Shown piece by piece: positions 52,947-60,778 of a stretch of DNA of 64,000 nucleotides. Position numbers and translations under genes: made by a program. The notes under the pieces were generated by a model. It did not search any database. It saw only the letters and a list, made by a program, of their open reading frames with translations, and had not been told where the DNA came from. Source of the DNA: Alphaproteobacteria bacterium LSUCC0396 (GTDB lineage: Bacteria; Pseudomonadota; Alphaproteobacteria; Puniceispirillales; Puniceispirillaceae); NCBI GenBank assembly GCA_041228345.1, contig CP166131.1, positions 2,287,001 through 2,351,000 of the forward strand. The letters run 5' to 3'. Numbering within the stretch: position 1 is the stretch's first letter; every line of letters begins with the position of its first letter.

Positions 52947-54104
52947 TTAGCCTTTGCTAAGAAGAATTTCGCGAGGATAATGTGTTAGGTACTCTGCGCC
53001 CGTTTCCGTAACGACAATTGAATCACCAATCCGGCCGGCTGTGACACCATCAACCGAAATACCCCCATCAACCGCAAAGGTCATGCCCGGCTGCAAAACC
53101 GTTTTGTCACCTTCTTTAAGCTCTGGTGCTTCCAGATAGGCAACACCGATTGATCGACCTGTGCGATAACCGGTCTCGTAGCCTCGCTCACGATAGACCT
53201 CGTTGGCAGCAGCAGCAACATCCTCAGCTAGAACATTGGGGCGGATCGCAGCAATCGCAGCTTGCTGAGCCTCGATTGCAGCCAGTTGTACCTTGCGGTC
53301 TTCGTCTTTGACATCACCGATGTGAAACATTCGGTCAAAGCCAAGTTTATACTGTTTGAACTGGGCCATATTACAAAAACAGAAATAGACTGGATCGAAT
53401 TTCTCTAAAGTCTTTACACTTGCACGTCGATGGACCATCGACGCGTCTTTGCCGCTTTGCATGATTTGTAGATTGTGGATCATCGGTGAAACGAAGCGAT
53501 CCCAGCCTTTGGCGGTTAAAAATTCCGCGGCTTTGTGCGAACCTGCCTCTATGACAGCCAATGCACACTCAAACTCGCGACCACCTTCACGCAGGCTATT
53601 ATGCGCAGCCGCCATCATTGCGCCAGCAATTTGTCCCGCCTTTTGCATCACTTGAATTTCAAAAGGTGACTTGATTGTTCGCATGCCTCCGAGAATTGGT
53701 GAAATATCTCTCAGTGCAGCATCTGGGTATGTTTCATCTAAATGATTGCGAACAATGGCTGGAATAGACGCTTTTTCGATCCAAATTTCGGCTGGTTTAT
53801 CTCCCAAGGCTTCAGCAAGAGCGCGCCACCAAGTACGTTGGCCAATATCCTCCCAAACGCGGATATCTTCTACCCAAGTCATTTCATCAACCATTTCCGA
53901 CTCCATTAACGGTGTGATGATAATTGGTGGCTCGTTTGCATCTATGACAAGCATACTGGGTCGACCAAATTCAATTCCAAGATAACCCCAGAACCCAGCC
54001 AGATACGCCATTGAACTCTCATCAGTGAAGACTGCCTTTTGGATACCCTTTTCTAGCATTTTGGCTTGAAGATTTTGGGTGCGTAGTTTTGCTTCTGCGA
54101 GCAT
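52947..54104 (-). CDS. M24-fold (pita-bread) hydrolase, creatinase-like, without metal ligands
   Basis: A 385-residue protein with the two-domain layout of aminopeptidase P and creatinase. The family histidine is likely H225 (MVHRRAS). The usual metal residues are missing by eye: the first Asp site reads CFCNMAQF, the GHxxG site reads TGRSIGVAYLEAP, and the last Glu site reads TAGRIGDS instead of RIED. Metal-free members such as creatinase cleave C-N bonds of amidino compounds, so an amide or amidine hydrolase is more likely than a peptidase. It precedes the nitrilase gene by three bases. Confidence 0.8.
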   Translation of the reverse strand: MLAEAKLRTQNLQAKMLEKGIQKAVFTDESSMAYLAGFWGYLGIEFGRPSMLVIDANEPPIIITPLMESEMVDEMTWVEDIRVWEDIGQRTWWRALAEALGDKPAEIWIEKASIPAIVRNHLDETYPDAALRDISPILGGMRTIKSPFEIQVMQKAGQIAGAMMAAAHNSLREGGREFECALAVIEAGSHKAAEFLTAKGWDRFVSPMIHNLQIMQSGKDASMVHRRASVKTLEKFDPVYFCFCNMAQFKQYKLGFDRMFHIGDVKDEDRKVQLAAIEAQQAAIAAIRPNVLAEDVAAAANEVYRERGYETGYRTGRSIGVAYLEAPELKEGDKTVLQPGMTFAVDGGISVDGVTAGRIGDSIVVTETGAEYLTHYPREILLSKG

Positions 54105-54480
54105 GCGGTATCTCCTTTAAAGACGGTATTTCTTTGTTTCTAAATGCTATTTCGTAACAGGTTTTAGCGTGCTGGTTTGTATAATCTGTCTCGAACCCCA
54201 GTTTGGCAAGGTTAACTCTAGATCAACCCAAAATAAGATCTGAGGCTGCAGATTGAGTGAATTTAGCCCTAACTTCAACAATCAAATCCATAGATTGCAG
54301 TTACACTTCCATTGATCCTTCGCCCTCGGTCCTTGAACGGGGGGTTACTGAGGGCATTTCTGGATCAGATCTGGACTTGATCAGAGGGGGTGGGGTCTAG
54401 ATTGGGCCGGATGTTGCGCCTTCGACCTCGGGGCTTGATGGGTTGGTGGAGGGTGTAAAGGATAATTTTGTTTGGAATAA
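54105..54480. other. Intergenic end of module 3 with island repeat copy B
   Basis: 376 bases without a gene. Positions 54324-54450 align with 41069-41190 (same word order) and share a 20-base identity with 50828-50847. The M24 promoter must also lie here but was not identified. Confidence 0.55.
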
Positions 54481-54529
54481 CGGAATCATAATCCGCGTGT
54501 CGGGGGTTCGAGTCCCTCCTCCGCTACCA
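54481..54529 (+). repeat. att copy 4: 49-bp duplicate of the tRNA-Met 3' end
   Basis: Identical to 34999-35047, so it reaches four bases further into the anticodon stem than the other copies. The preceding sequence (GGAATAA) is unlike that before copies 2 and 3. It separates module 3 from the following region. Confidence 0.9.
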
Positions 54530-54696
54530 TTTCTCAAGTTAAAATTAGCAATTACATCAGTGCCTTAACATCAGTCATCACCTCAATGTGATTTCTGTCG
54601 ATTTTACTGATTCATGCCGTTTTGTCAAAGTCTGTGTGACTGAGGTGTGACCGGCGTGTGACCAAAGTTGATCGCGTGGGTCCCATGTTTAAGGGA
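54530..54696. repeat. Right-arm repeat, copy 2, with GTGTGAC x3
   Basis: The 167-bp partner of 51006-51172. GTGTGAC stands at 54634-54640, 54645-54651 and 54656-54662, again 11 bp apart. Together with att copies 3 and 4, module 3 is enclosed by direct repeats of about 210 bp. Confidence 0.7.
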
Positions 54697-54723
54697 GTGA
54701 TACACCTCCACATCCGCTCGGAC

Positions 54724-55178
54724 ATGAGCGGGGACACCTTAGATATCAGCACCACTAGAGTATGGGTGACACCAAAGTATCTGACGGTTTGTCTGAAAAT
54801 TGTCTGGATGGGGTCATTACATTATGTTTAAAATTGGGGTGTAAAGACGGAGTTCGCCACTTAGCCTCCGATAACAAAAGGCAGACATAATGAAAGACCA
54901 AAACAGCCTATTCCTGGGCAATTCCTTCAGTTCCCCAAGCTACAAAAAGGCCAGACGAACCAAAGGATGGAAGTGGCTTGCGTTAGCTGCTGTAGGTGCA
55001 GTAGTGACTGCGCTGGGCTATCTAGGTTCTTAGATAGATTAAGGATAGCTTGAGTTGTCCTGCCCCTTCATTTTTATAATGAGGGGTGGTGGGAAAGCTT
55101 TTCGTCTAATAATGAGCGGGACCACCTAAGATACCTACACGCTTCGGGTCATAAATGAGTCCCGACACCTATGGTATA
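54724..55178 (+). repeat. Three dispersed ATGAGCGGGACACCT-type motifs
   Basis: Related sequences stand at 54724-54746 (ATGAGCGGGGACACCTTAGA), 55112-55134 (ATGAGCGGGACCACCTAAGA) and 55155-55178 (ATGAGTCCCGACACCTATGG). Each ends in an ACCT plus AT-rich tail. They surround the 47-residue gene. Phage-type promoters or operators are possible; nothing firmer can be said. Confidence 0.45.
54890..55033 (+). CDS. Tiny membrane protein, unknown function
   Basis: A 47-residue frame from ATG to TAG: hydrophilic, serine-rich N-terminus (MKDQNSLFLGNSFSSPSY), a basic KARRTKGWKW stretch, then one membrane helix (ALAAVGAVVTALGYLG). The basic-then-hydrophobic pattern argues that it is real. No strong ribosome site. 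Small phage-like membrane proteins of this kind are often early genes; identity unknown. Confidence 0.5.
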   Translation: MKDQNSLFLGNSFSSPSYKKARRTKGWKWLALAAVGAVVTALGYLGS

Positions 55179-55471
55179 ACTACTGCAACTGCGGGATGGT
55201 ACACACAGGTAATAGCCGTCGTACTGTCTTGATTGATGTTCCTTGGTTAACCAACTTCTTTGGATAAGCCAAGGCTGGTAGTTCAGTGGCATCGGGTTTC
55301 CAACGACCAAAACATCCCACGACTTATAGACCAAACCCCGCAGTTAGACTGCAGTCTTTTCTTTAAGGTGCAGGCCGAATATCTGAATTAAATCAATGAC
55401 TAATAACAGCCTTGAGGCGCATTAGGTGCCTCAGGGTTTTCTTTTGTCTGAAACAAGGAGAATACACAAAC
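55034..55471. other. Non-coding region with RNA-like structures before the helicase-like gene
   Basis: 438 bases without a gene. GGCTGGTAGTTCAGTGGC...GGTTTCCAACG at 55272-55306 resembles the 5' half of a tRNA-Gly (TCC loop), but no proper T-arm or acceptor stem follows. GCAGT/ACTGC (55340-55352) followed by T-rich sequence looks like a weak terminator. A small RNA ending near 55365 is possible. Confidence 0.35.
55413..55446 (+). terminator. Rho-independent terminator
   Basis: TGAGGC (55413-55418) pairs with GCCTCA (55428-55433), extended by CC/GG pairs, with a 9-base loop and then GGGTTTTCTTTTG. It stands 26 bases before the ATG of the helicase-like gene, so it would end a transcript arriving from the upstream non-coding region. 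Confidence 0.6.
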
Positions 55472-56704
55472 ATGAACAAAGTAATTAAGATTGACGACTA
55501 CCCTTGTGGTAGTGGCAAAACGACAAGAATGATTAAAAACTTAAAGGAAGACCGAAAGTACCTAGTCATCCTACCTTTGTTGTCTGAAGTTGACCGCGTT
55601 ATCGAAGCCTCAAAGGGCATCAAGTTTGTCCAACCTTACGCTAATGACAACGAACAAGGAACCAAGGCCAGCAGTCTGGAGGCACAGCTTTTACTTGGTA
55701 ACAACATAGCGACCACCCATGAGATTTACGAAAGACTGGTTCCTATGGTCAAAGCTGGTCTCTTAGATGATTACGACATCATCATTGATGAAGTTCCAAA
55801 TGTTGTTAAATCAGTTACGTCCAAATCCAGAACCTCAATCCAAGAGTTTTACGTTGATGCTGGCTATATGGATGTGGATGCAGGAACAGGCTTAGTTAGA
55901 CCAACATCAAAGTGGAGACAAAACCAAGAGCAAGTCTCTGACACCCTAAGCCCAAAGATACTAAAGTATGCTGAGAGCGGGTGTCTTTACCTTCAAGATG
56001 GAGAGATGTTCATCTGGGCTTTACCAGAGTGCATCTTATCTGCTGGCAATTCAGTAACTGTGATGACCTACAAGGCTGAAGGCTCCATGCTATTGGCCTA
56101 CCTTGATAAACTTGGGCTTCCCTTCGAGGTTAGTAATGACAATCATCTCGAAGAAGACTTTAGAGCCAAGGCAGCCGAGTTGATTACCATCGAAGATATT
56201 CCAGCTTTATCAAAGTTGAAGCTGACTTACTCTGGTCAAGAGAAGGGTATGTCTTCATCGTCTTATTACTCCAAAGTCGCAAGGTCACTAAAGAACCTAA
56301 AGGAGAGGAAGCTAGTTGGTGTCGACATCAACTCCATTCTGATTACCTCTAAGAAAGACGCTTGGCTAAAAGCAAGCAATGATAACCAGCCTAAGCCCGG
56401 TGTCTTTGCTAAAAACTCACGGCTTAAAGACGCCAACTGGATAGCGAATACCACCAGAGGCACCAACGACTATGGGCACTGTAGTCATCTCATCTACCTG
56501 TATGACCAGAACATAAACCCAGTAGTCGCAAGGTGGCTTGGGAACAGCTCAAGAGCCTTTAATGACGCCTATGCTCTCACTGAGCTAATACAGTGGGTAT
56601 GGCGTTCTAGGGTCAGGAGAGGGGAGCCAATCACCCCTTACCTTCCGTCACCTAGGATGCGTAGGTTGTTGGAAGACTGGCTTTTTGCAAGATGGCCCTG
56701 TTAA
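55472..56704 (+). CDS. Phage-type superfamily 2 helicase-like ATPase
   Basis: A 410-residue protein from the ATG at 55472 after AAGGAGAA. Motif I is PCGSGKTTRM near residue 12 and motif II is YDIIIDEVPN near 107. A C-terminal QWVWRSRVRRGEPI looks like an SF2 motif VI with arginine fingers. The middle part is unlike cellular helicases. Similar proteins, from memory, occur in marine phages. No other phage genes (capsid, terminase, integrase) are near, so it is a lone mobile-element relic or a cargo/defence gene. Function not assigned. Confidence 0.6.
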   Translation: MNKVIKIDDYPCGSGKTTRMIKNLKEDRKYLVILPLLSEVDRVIEASKGIKFVQPYANDNEQGTKASSLEAQLLLGNNIATTHEIYERLVPMVKAGLLDDYDIIIDEVPNVVKSVTSKSRTSIQEFYVDAGYMDVDAGTGLVRPTSKWRQNQEQVSDTLSPKILKYAESGCLYLQDGEMFIWALPECILSAGNSVTVMTYKAEGSMLLAYLDKLGLPFEVSNDNHLEEDFRAKAAELITIEDIPALSKLKLTYSGQEKGMSSSSYYSKVARSLKNLKERKLVGVDINSILITSKKDAWLKASNDNQPKPGVFAKNSRLKDANWIANTTRGTNDYGHCSHLIYLYDQNINPVVARWLGNSSRAFNDAYALTELIQWVWRSRVRRGEPITPYLPSPRMRRLLEDWLFARWPC

Positions 56705-56723
56705 CTCGATCGACAACATTTGC

Positions 56724-57887
56724 CTATTTACTAAATAACGCCCGCTGCAATGCCAGGCTAGCTTCAATCGACGCAAGAAACGAGACTAGCAATAACAAAC
56801 TAATAGAACCTAGTTCCACAATCATCCAACCAGCAATCAGTGGAAATCCGAAAATACCGGCAAAGTAAGTGAAAGCAAAAATCTGTAGTGTTTGTGCAAC
56901 TAAATCCTTAGGAGCGTCTTTGGCCGCCATGGCCACTAGGATAGGGTAAGATACACCGTACCCAACCCCGAACAAAACTGCAAATAGCCAATATTGGTAA
57001 TGGTTTCCAGCGATAAAGCCAAACATTATAACGCTACCGCACATCAAATATTGCAATACCGAGATGGTTAGGTATGGATTTTTACCTCCGCTAAATCGAG
57101 CAAGCACAAACCGGAAAATTACCACCGTGAATGTGTAAATTAAGAAGTAGTCTGAATAATCTAATCCACGCTCATCAGCAAAAACAGTTTGGAAGTTTGT
57201 AACACCGGCAAAAACGCTAGCGCCAATGAAGACCATAGTGACAGGGCGCCAAGCCGTTGATTTAAATACTGCTACAATGGTTTTAAGAGTAACTTTTGAC
57301 TTTTGCGGTGTGTCGGTGGCCAAAGAATGCGTCTTAATGGATCGGTCTATCAATAAAAACATTAATGCGGCAATAAGACACAATGCAGATGTTACGTAGA
57401 ATGCCATGTTGACGGTCCTGCCAAGTGTTTCTAAAAAAGCAGCGAGAACTGGTGACAATCCAAATCCAGCCATAACGGCGATAGACAATAACGTGAAAAA
57501 CCTAACCCTTAATTCATCGGTTATAAGTTGTGTAAGAACCACTGGACAGACAGCATATGTGGTGCCCCAACCAAACCCAAGTAGTAAGCTGGCCATAAGG
57601 CTTAAGCCGCCGACAGTGTCTGCCACACCATAAAAAAACAATGCGATGGCAATAGCTACACAGCCTAATACCAGCATTTTAACTCTTCCGAGAACGTCAC
57701 AGAGGTGACCCACATAGTAGACGCTTGCTAAGGTTGATAAAGCTGTGAGCATCAGCACTGTGCCCACGGCTTTCTCATTTGAGCCAAGCCCCTCAAACAG
57801 CCTCGGGAGCATAAAAGTCAAGCCATACGCACCCGCTTGCAGGAAGGTAGCAGAAAAGAACATCGTAAGTGTTGATCTTTTATTCAT
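56724..57887 (-). CDS. MFS transporter
   Basis: A 387-residue permease with about twelve membrane helices. The cytosolic loop 2-3 signature reads GHLCDVLGRVKML, close to the MFS GxLaDrxGrkxxL motif, and the second half repeats the six-helix unit. Substrate is not predictable. Its stop faces the helicase-like gene; its 5' end is divergent from the asparaginase gene, so it probably serves that catabolic group. A perfect palindrome GCTATCT-A-AGATAGC lies 15 bases before its ATG. Confidence 0.85.
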   Translation of the reverse strand: MNKRSTLTMFFSATFLQAGAYGLTFMLPRLFEGLGSNEKAVGTVLMLTALSTLASVYYVGHLCDVLGRVKMLVLGCVAIAIALFFYGVADTVGGLSLMASLLLGFGWGTTYAVCPVVLTQLITDELRVRFFTLLSIAVMAGFGLSPVLAAFLETLGRTVNMAFYVTSALCLIAALMFLLIDRSIKTHSLATDTPQKSKVTLKTIVAVFKSTAWRPVTMVFIGASVFAGVTNFQTVFADERGLDYSDYFLIYTFTVVIFRFVLARFSGGKNPYLTISVLQYLMCGSVIMFGFIAGNHYQYWLFAVLFGVGYGVSYPILVAMAAKDAPKDLVAQTLQIFAFTYFAGIFGFPLIAGWMIVELGSISLLLLVSFLASIEASLALQRALFSK

Positions 57888-57901
57888 GAGTTATATCTCT
57901 T

Positions 57902-57916
57902 GCTATCTAAGATAGC
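57902..57916. promoter_or_regulatory. Palindromic operator candidate before the MFS gene
   Basis: GCTATCT (57902-57908), one central A, then AGATAGC (57910-57916): a perfect 7-bp dyad immediately upstream of the minus-strand ATG. Likely repressor or activator site for this gene group. A GGGTC...GACCC hairpin plus T-run follows near 58021-58052. Confidence 0.4.
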
Positions 57917-58133
57917 CAACCTCTTGAGAGTTGAGATTTAAAATGGCTTAAAAAACTTATCAAAACAACAACCGACCCTTTAGCCCTCTTTTGAAAACTG
58001 CTGTTTAACAAAGGTACTGGGGGTCAGTTTGTTGGCGTCTGGGACCCTTTTTGCCATCCGATAGAAGTTATAGCGTTTAGGTCATAAAAGCATCATAGTC
58101 TTTTCAGAGAACATTCGACTAGATGAGACGCAA

Positions 58134-59192
58134 ATGACCAAGCCCTTGATTGCATTGCCTAGCAATTTGCCAAGCCCTTTAAATGTCCATGTTAACAGAA
58201 ATGGCTTCAAAGAGAGCTTGCATGAGATCGACGTGGCAGTTTGCGATGCTGATGGTTCAGTCATATTGGGCATGGGTGATGTCGAGAGTGTTATCTTTCC
58301 GCGTTCAGCAATGAAACCACTTCAGTCGATTGCATTGATCGAGCTGCTAAGAACCCTGCAAGATATTCCTGAATTTACAGATGCTGAGGTCGCCCTGATT
58401 TGTGCAAGTCACAACGGTGAGACACTGCACACAGACGCCGTGCAAGGTTTGCTTGGTAAGTTCGATATATCTGTTGATGATCTCATTTGCGGTGCACACT
58501 GGTCGATGCATCAGGAGACGTTGGTGTCTCAGGTCAGAGCCATGCATGAGCCTCATAAGGTCCACAATAACTGCAGCGGTAAACATGCTGGGATGTTGAT
58601 CTTATCCAAACTTATGAGTGGTAAAACATTCGGTTATGCTAACCTAACGAATGCGGCTCAGCAGCAAATCCTCGGTACGTTAGAATTCATGACCGGTTTG
58701 GACCTGATGCAGTATCCTCATGGCGTAGATGGCTGCGGCGCACCTGTGTTCTCTGCGCCATTGGGTAATTGGGCAAGAGCGTTTGCTCTATTTGCTGGCG
58801 GTGGTGATCTGACAGATGCGAGGCATGAGGCTTGCCAAAGGATACGCAAGAGTATCGCTGCAGAGCCATTGCTCATTGCCGGTCATGGCAGAGCATGTAG
58901 CGCAATCAACGCGGCCTATGGTGAAGCTATAACCGTCAAAACAGGTGCTGAGGGCGTTTACTCGGCTGCATTTCATGACCTTGGACTTGGTGCCGTCGTT
59001 AAAGCAAGAGATGGCAACAAAAGAGGAGCTGAAGTTGCGATTGGTGCAGTAATTAGGGCTTTAGGGTATCCCATCGAAAACTCTGTAAAGGGGTTCTTTC
59101 AACCGACGCTGCTAAACTGGGCGGGTGATGAGGTTGGTGACATCACAACGCCTGACTTCGTTTGTGATGACGTAGACAAAGCATCAGAATAA
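58134..59192 (+). CDS. Asparaginase-II-family amidohydrolase
   Basis: A 352-residue enzyme of the thermolabile asparaginase family (PF06089 type), not related to AnsA/AnsB. Visible motifs are FPRSAMKPLQSIAL, ICASHNGETLHTDAV, HNNCSGKHAGML and QYPHGVDGCGAPVF, all typical. It would remove an amide from asparagine or a related compound in the cytosol. It heads a plus-strand group with the FAD oxidase (28-base gap) and an amidohydrolase. Confidence 0.87.
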   Translation: MTKPLIALPSNLPSPLNVHVNRNGFKESLHEIDVAVCDADGSVILGMGDVESVIFPRSAMKPLQSIALIELLRTLQDIPEFTDAEVALICASHNGETLHTDAVQGLLGKFDISVDDLICGAHWSMHQETLVSQVRAMHEPHKVHNNCSGKHAGMLILSKLMSGKTFGYANLTNAAQQQILGTLEFMTGLDLMQYPHGVDGCGAPVFSAPLGNWARAFALFAGGGDLTDARHEACQRIRKSIAAEPLLIAGHGRACSAINAAYGEAITVKTGAEGVYSAAFHDLGLGAVVKARDGNKRGAEVAIGAVIRALGYPIENSVKGFFQPTLLNWAGDEVGDITTPDFVCDDVDKASE

Positions 59193-59220
59193 CACCGATA
59201 ACAAATAAGAAAGTTACGTT

Positions 59221-60588
59221 GTGAAATACTCATCCTGCCAAATTGCTATCATTGGGACAGGCATCGTTGGAATTGCCACGGCTTATTACCTTGCCAAGAA
59301 TCATGGATTGACAGACATCGTCTTAATTGACCGCAATCAGCCAATGACGTTCACATCGGCGCAATCTGGCGAGAACTACCGAAATTGGTGGCCACATCCT
59401 ATTATGGTTGCATTCACAAACCGTAGTATTGATCTGCTCGAAGATATTGCTACCGAGAGCAACAACCTCATCAAAATGAACCGCCGTGGCTATTCGTTAG
59501 TCACACGCAATACCGATATTGATGAGATCATTAAGCAGTTACATGCAGGGCTTGGAGCCACAGCCGATGACTTGATACGTTATCACACATCAAGCGCAAG
59601 CCCACAGTATCAATCACCTGTTGATCCAGATTGGGAAAGTGCACCGAGCGGCGTTGATATCCTGCAAAATCAGGATCTCATACGTCGTATATTCCCATCA
59701 TATGCCCTAGACATTCAAACAGTCATCCACATCAGGCGGGGCGGTGACATCAGTGGCCAACAACTGGGTATGCACATGTTGGAGACGCTAAAAGGAACTG
59801 AATTAACACGGATCACTGGCTCTGTTGAGGGGATTGACCAATTGAACGGCTTCCTTATCGAGATCAATGGAAAAGAAGGCGTACAGCACATACAAGCTGA
59901 CAAGATTGTCAATGCAGCAGGACCGTTCGCAGATAATATTGCAAAGATGCTGGATGTCGATCTGCCAATCTATAACACTTTCCAGCAAAAGATTGCGTTT
60001 GAGGATCGTGCACAAGCAATCCCGCGCGATATGCCTTTTTCGATTGATCTGGATGGCCAGAACATTGATTGGTCAGACGATGATCGCGCTATGTTATTGG
60101 AAGAACCAAAGTTTCGCTGGCTTGCTGAAGCGATGCCTGGCTCGATACACTGTCGACCTGACGGTGGCGACAAAGGAAATTGGGTCAAACTCGGCTGGGC
60201 GTATAATGAGAACCCCGCGACCGCCACATGGGAACCGCCACTTGATGATAATTTCCCTGACATCGTTTTGCGCGGGGCTGCTCGTCTAAACCCCAAGCTG
60301 AAAGACTATTACGGGCAGTTGCCAAGAACCATGCATCATTATGGTGGCTGGTACTCCATGACCGATGTAAATTGGCCCCTTATCGGGCCAATGGGGCCTG
60401 AAGGCGCGTTCATGAATTGTGCACAATCCGGCTTTGGGACGATGGCGGCTTGTGCGAGCGGCGAGCTTTGTGCAGCTTGGGTTGCTGGGGCCAAACTCCC
60501 GGCTTACAGCCACGCTTTTTCCTTGGCCCGCGCGGATGATGCAGTTCTTATGCAAACATTGCGCGAGAGTGCGAAAGGGGTTCTTTAA
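59221..60588 (+). CDS. FAD-dependent oxidoreductase, DAO family (amino acid/amine oxidase-like)
   Basis: A 455-residue flavoenzyme starting at GTG. The dinucleotide motif IIGTGIVGIATAYYLA starts near residue 10 with the family Asp/Glu about 30 residues on. The DAO layout continues with ISGQQLGMHMLETLK and IVNAAGPFADNIAKML. It probably oxidises an N-substituted amino acid or amine (sarcosine-oxidase-like). The TFTSAQSGENYRNWWPH segment near residue 50 is distinctive. No signal peptide. Substrate unknown. Confidence 0.85.
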   Translation: MKYSSCQIAIIGTGIVGIATAYYLAKNHGLTDIVLIDRNQPMTFTSAQSGENYRNWWPHPIMVAFTNRSIDLLEDIATESNNLIKMNRRGYSLVTRNTDIDEIIKQLHAGLGATADDLIRYHTSSASPQYQSPVDPDWESAPSGVDILQNQDLIRRIFPSYALDIQTVIHIRRGGDISGQQLGMHMLETLKGTELTRITGSVEGIDQLNGFLIEINGKEGVQHIQADKIVNAAGPFADNIAKMLDVDLPIYNTFQQKIAFEDRAQAIPRDMPFSIDLDGQNIDWSDDDRAMLLEEPKFRWLAEAMPGSIHCRPDGGDKGNWVKLGWAYNENPATATWEPPLDDNFPDIVLRGAARLNPKLKDYYGQLPRTMHHYGGWYSMTDVNWPLIGPMGPEGAFMNCAQSGFGTMAACASGELCAAWVAGAKLPAYSHAFSLARADDAVLMQTLRESAKGVL

Positions 60589-60778
60589 TGCCTTTGGAAT
60601 ATTCGGCATCACGATGACCAACGCTAATAAGCGTTATTAACGATACGCTATGCAAACAACTAGGTCTTGATATCCGGACTTTGCTGAATAGCTTCATACA
60701 GCAATTTCGGAAACAACAAATAGCAACTGAGTCTGTAGTTGCCCCTTTGGGCGTCACCAATAAACAGCGGTGTAATGG

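Noticed and set aside
52947-54104. Proline aminopeptidase (Xaa-Pro dipeptidase) assignment
   Set aside because: The fold fits but the metal-binding residues are missing by eye, so a metal-dependent peptidase name is not supported.
55272-55335. tRNA-Gly-like sequence (TAGTTCAGTGG, TTTCCAA loop)
   Set aside because: No matching acceptor stem, T-arm or CCA could be assembled; listed only as a possible decayed or structured RNA.
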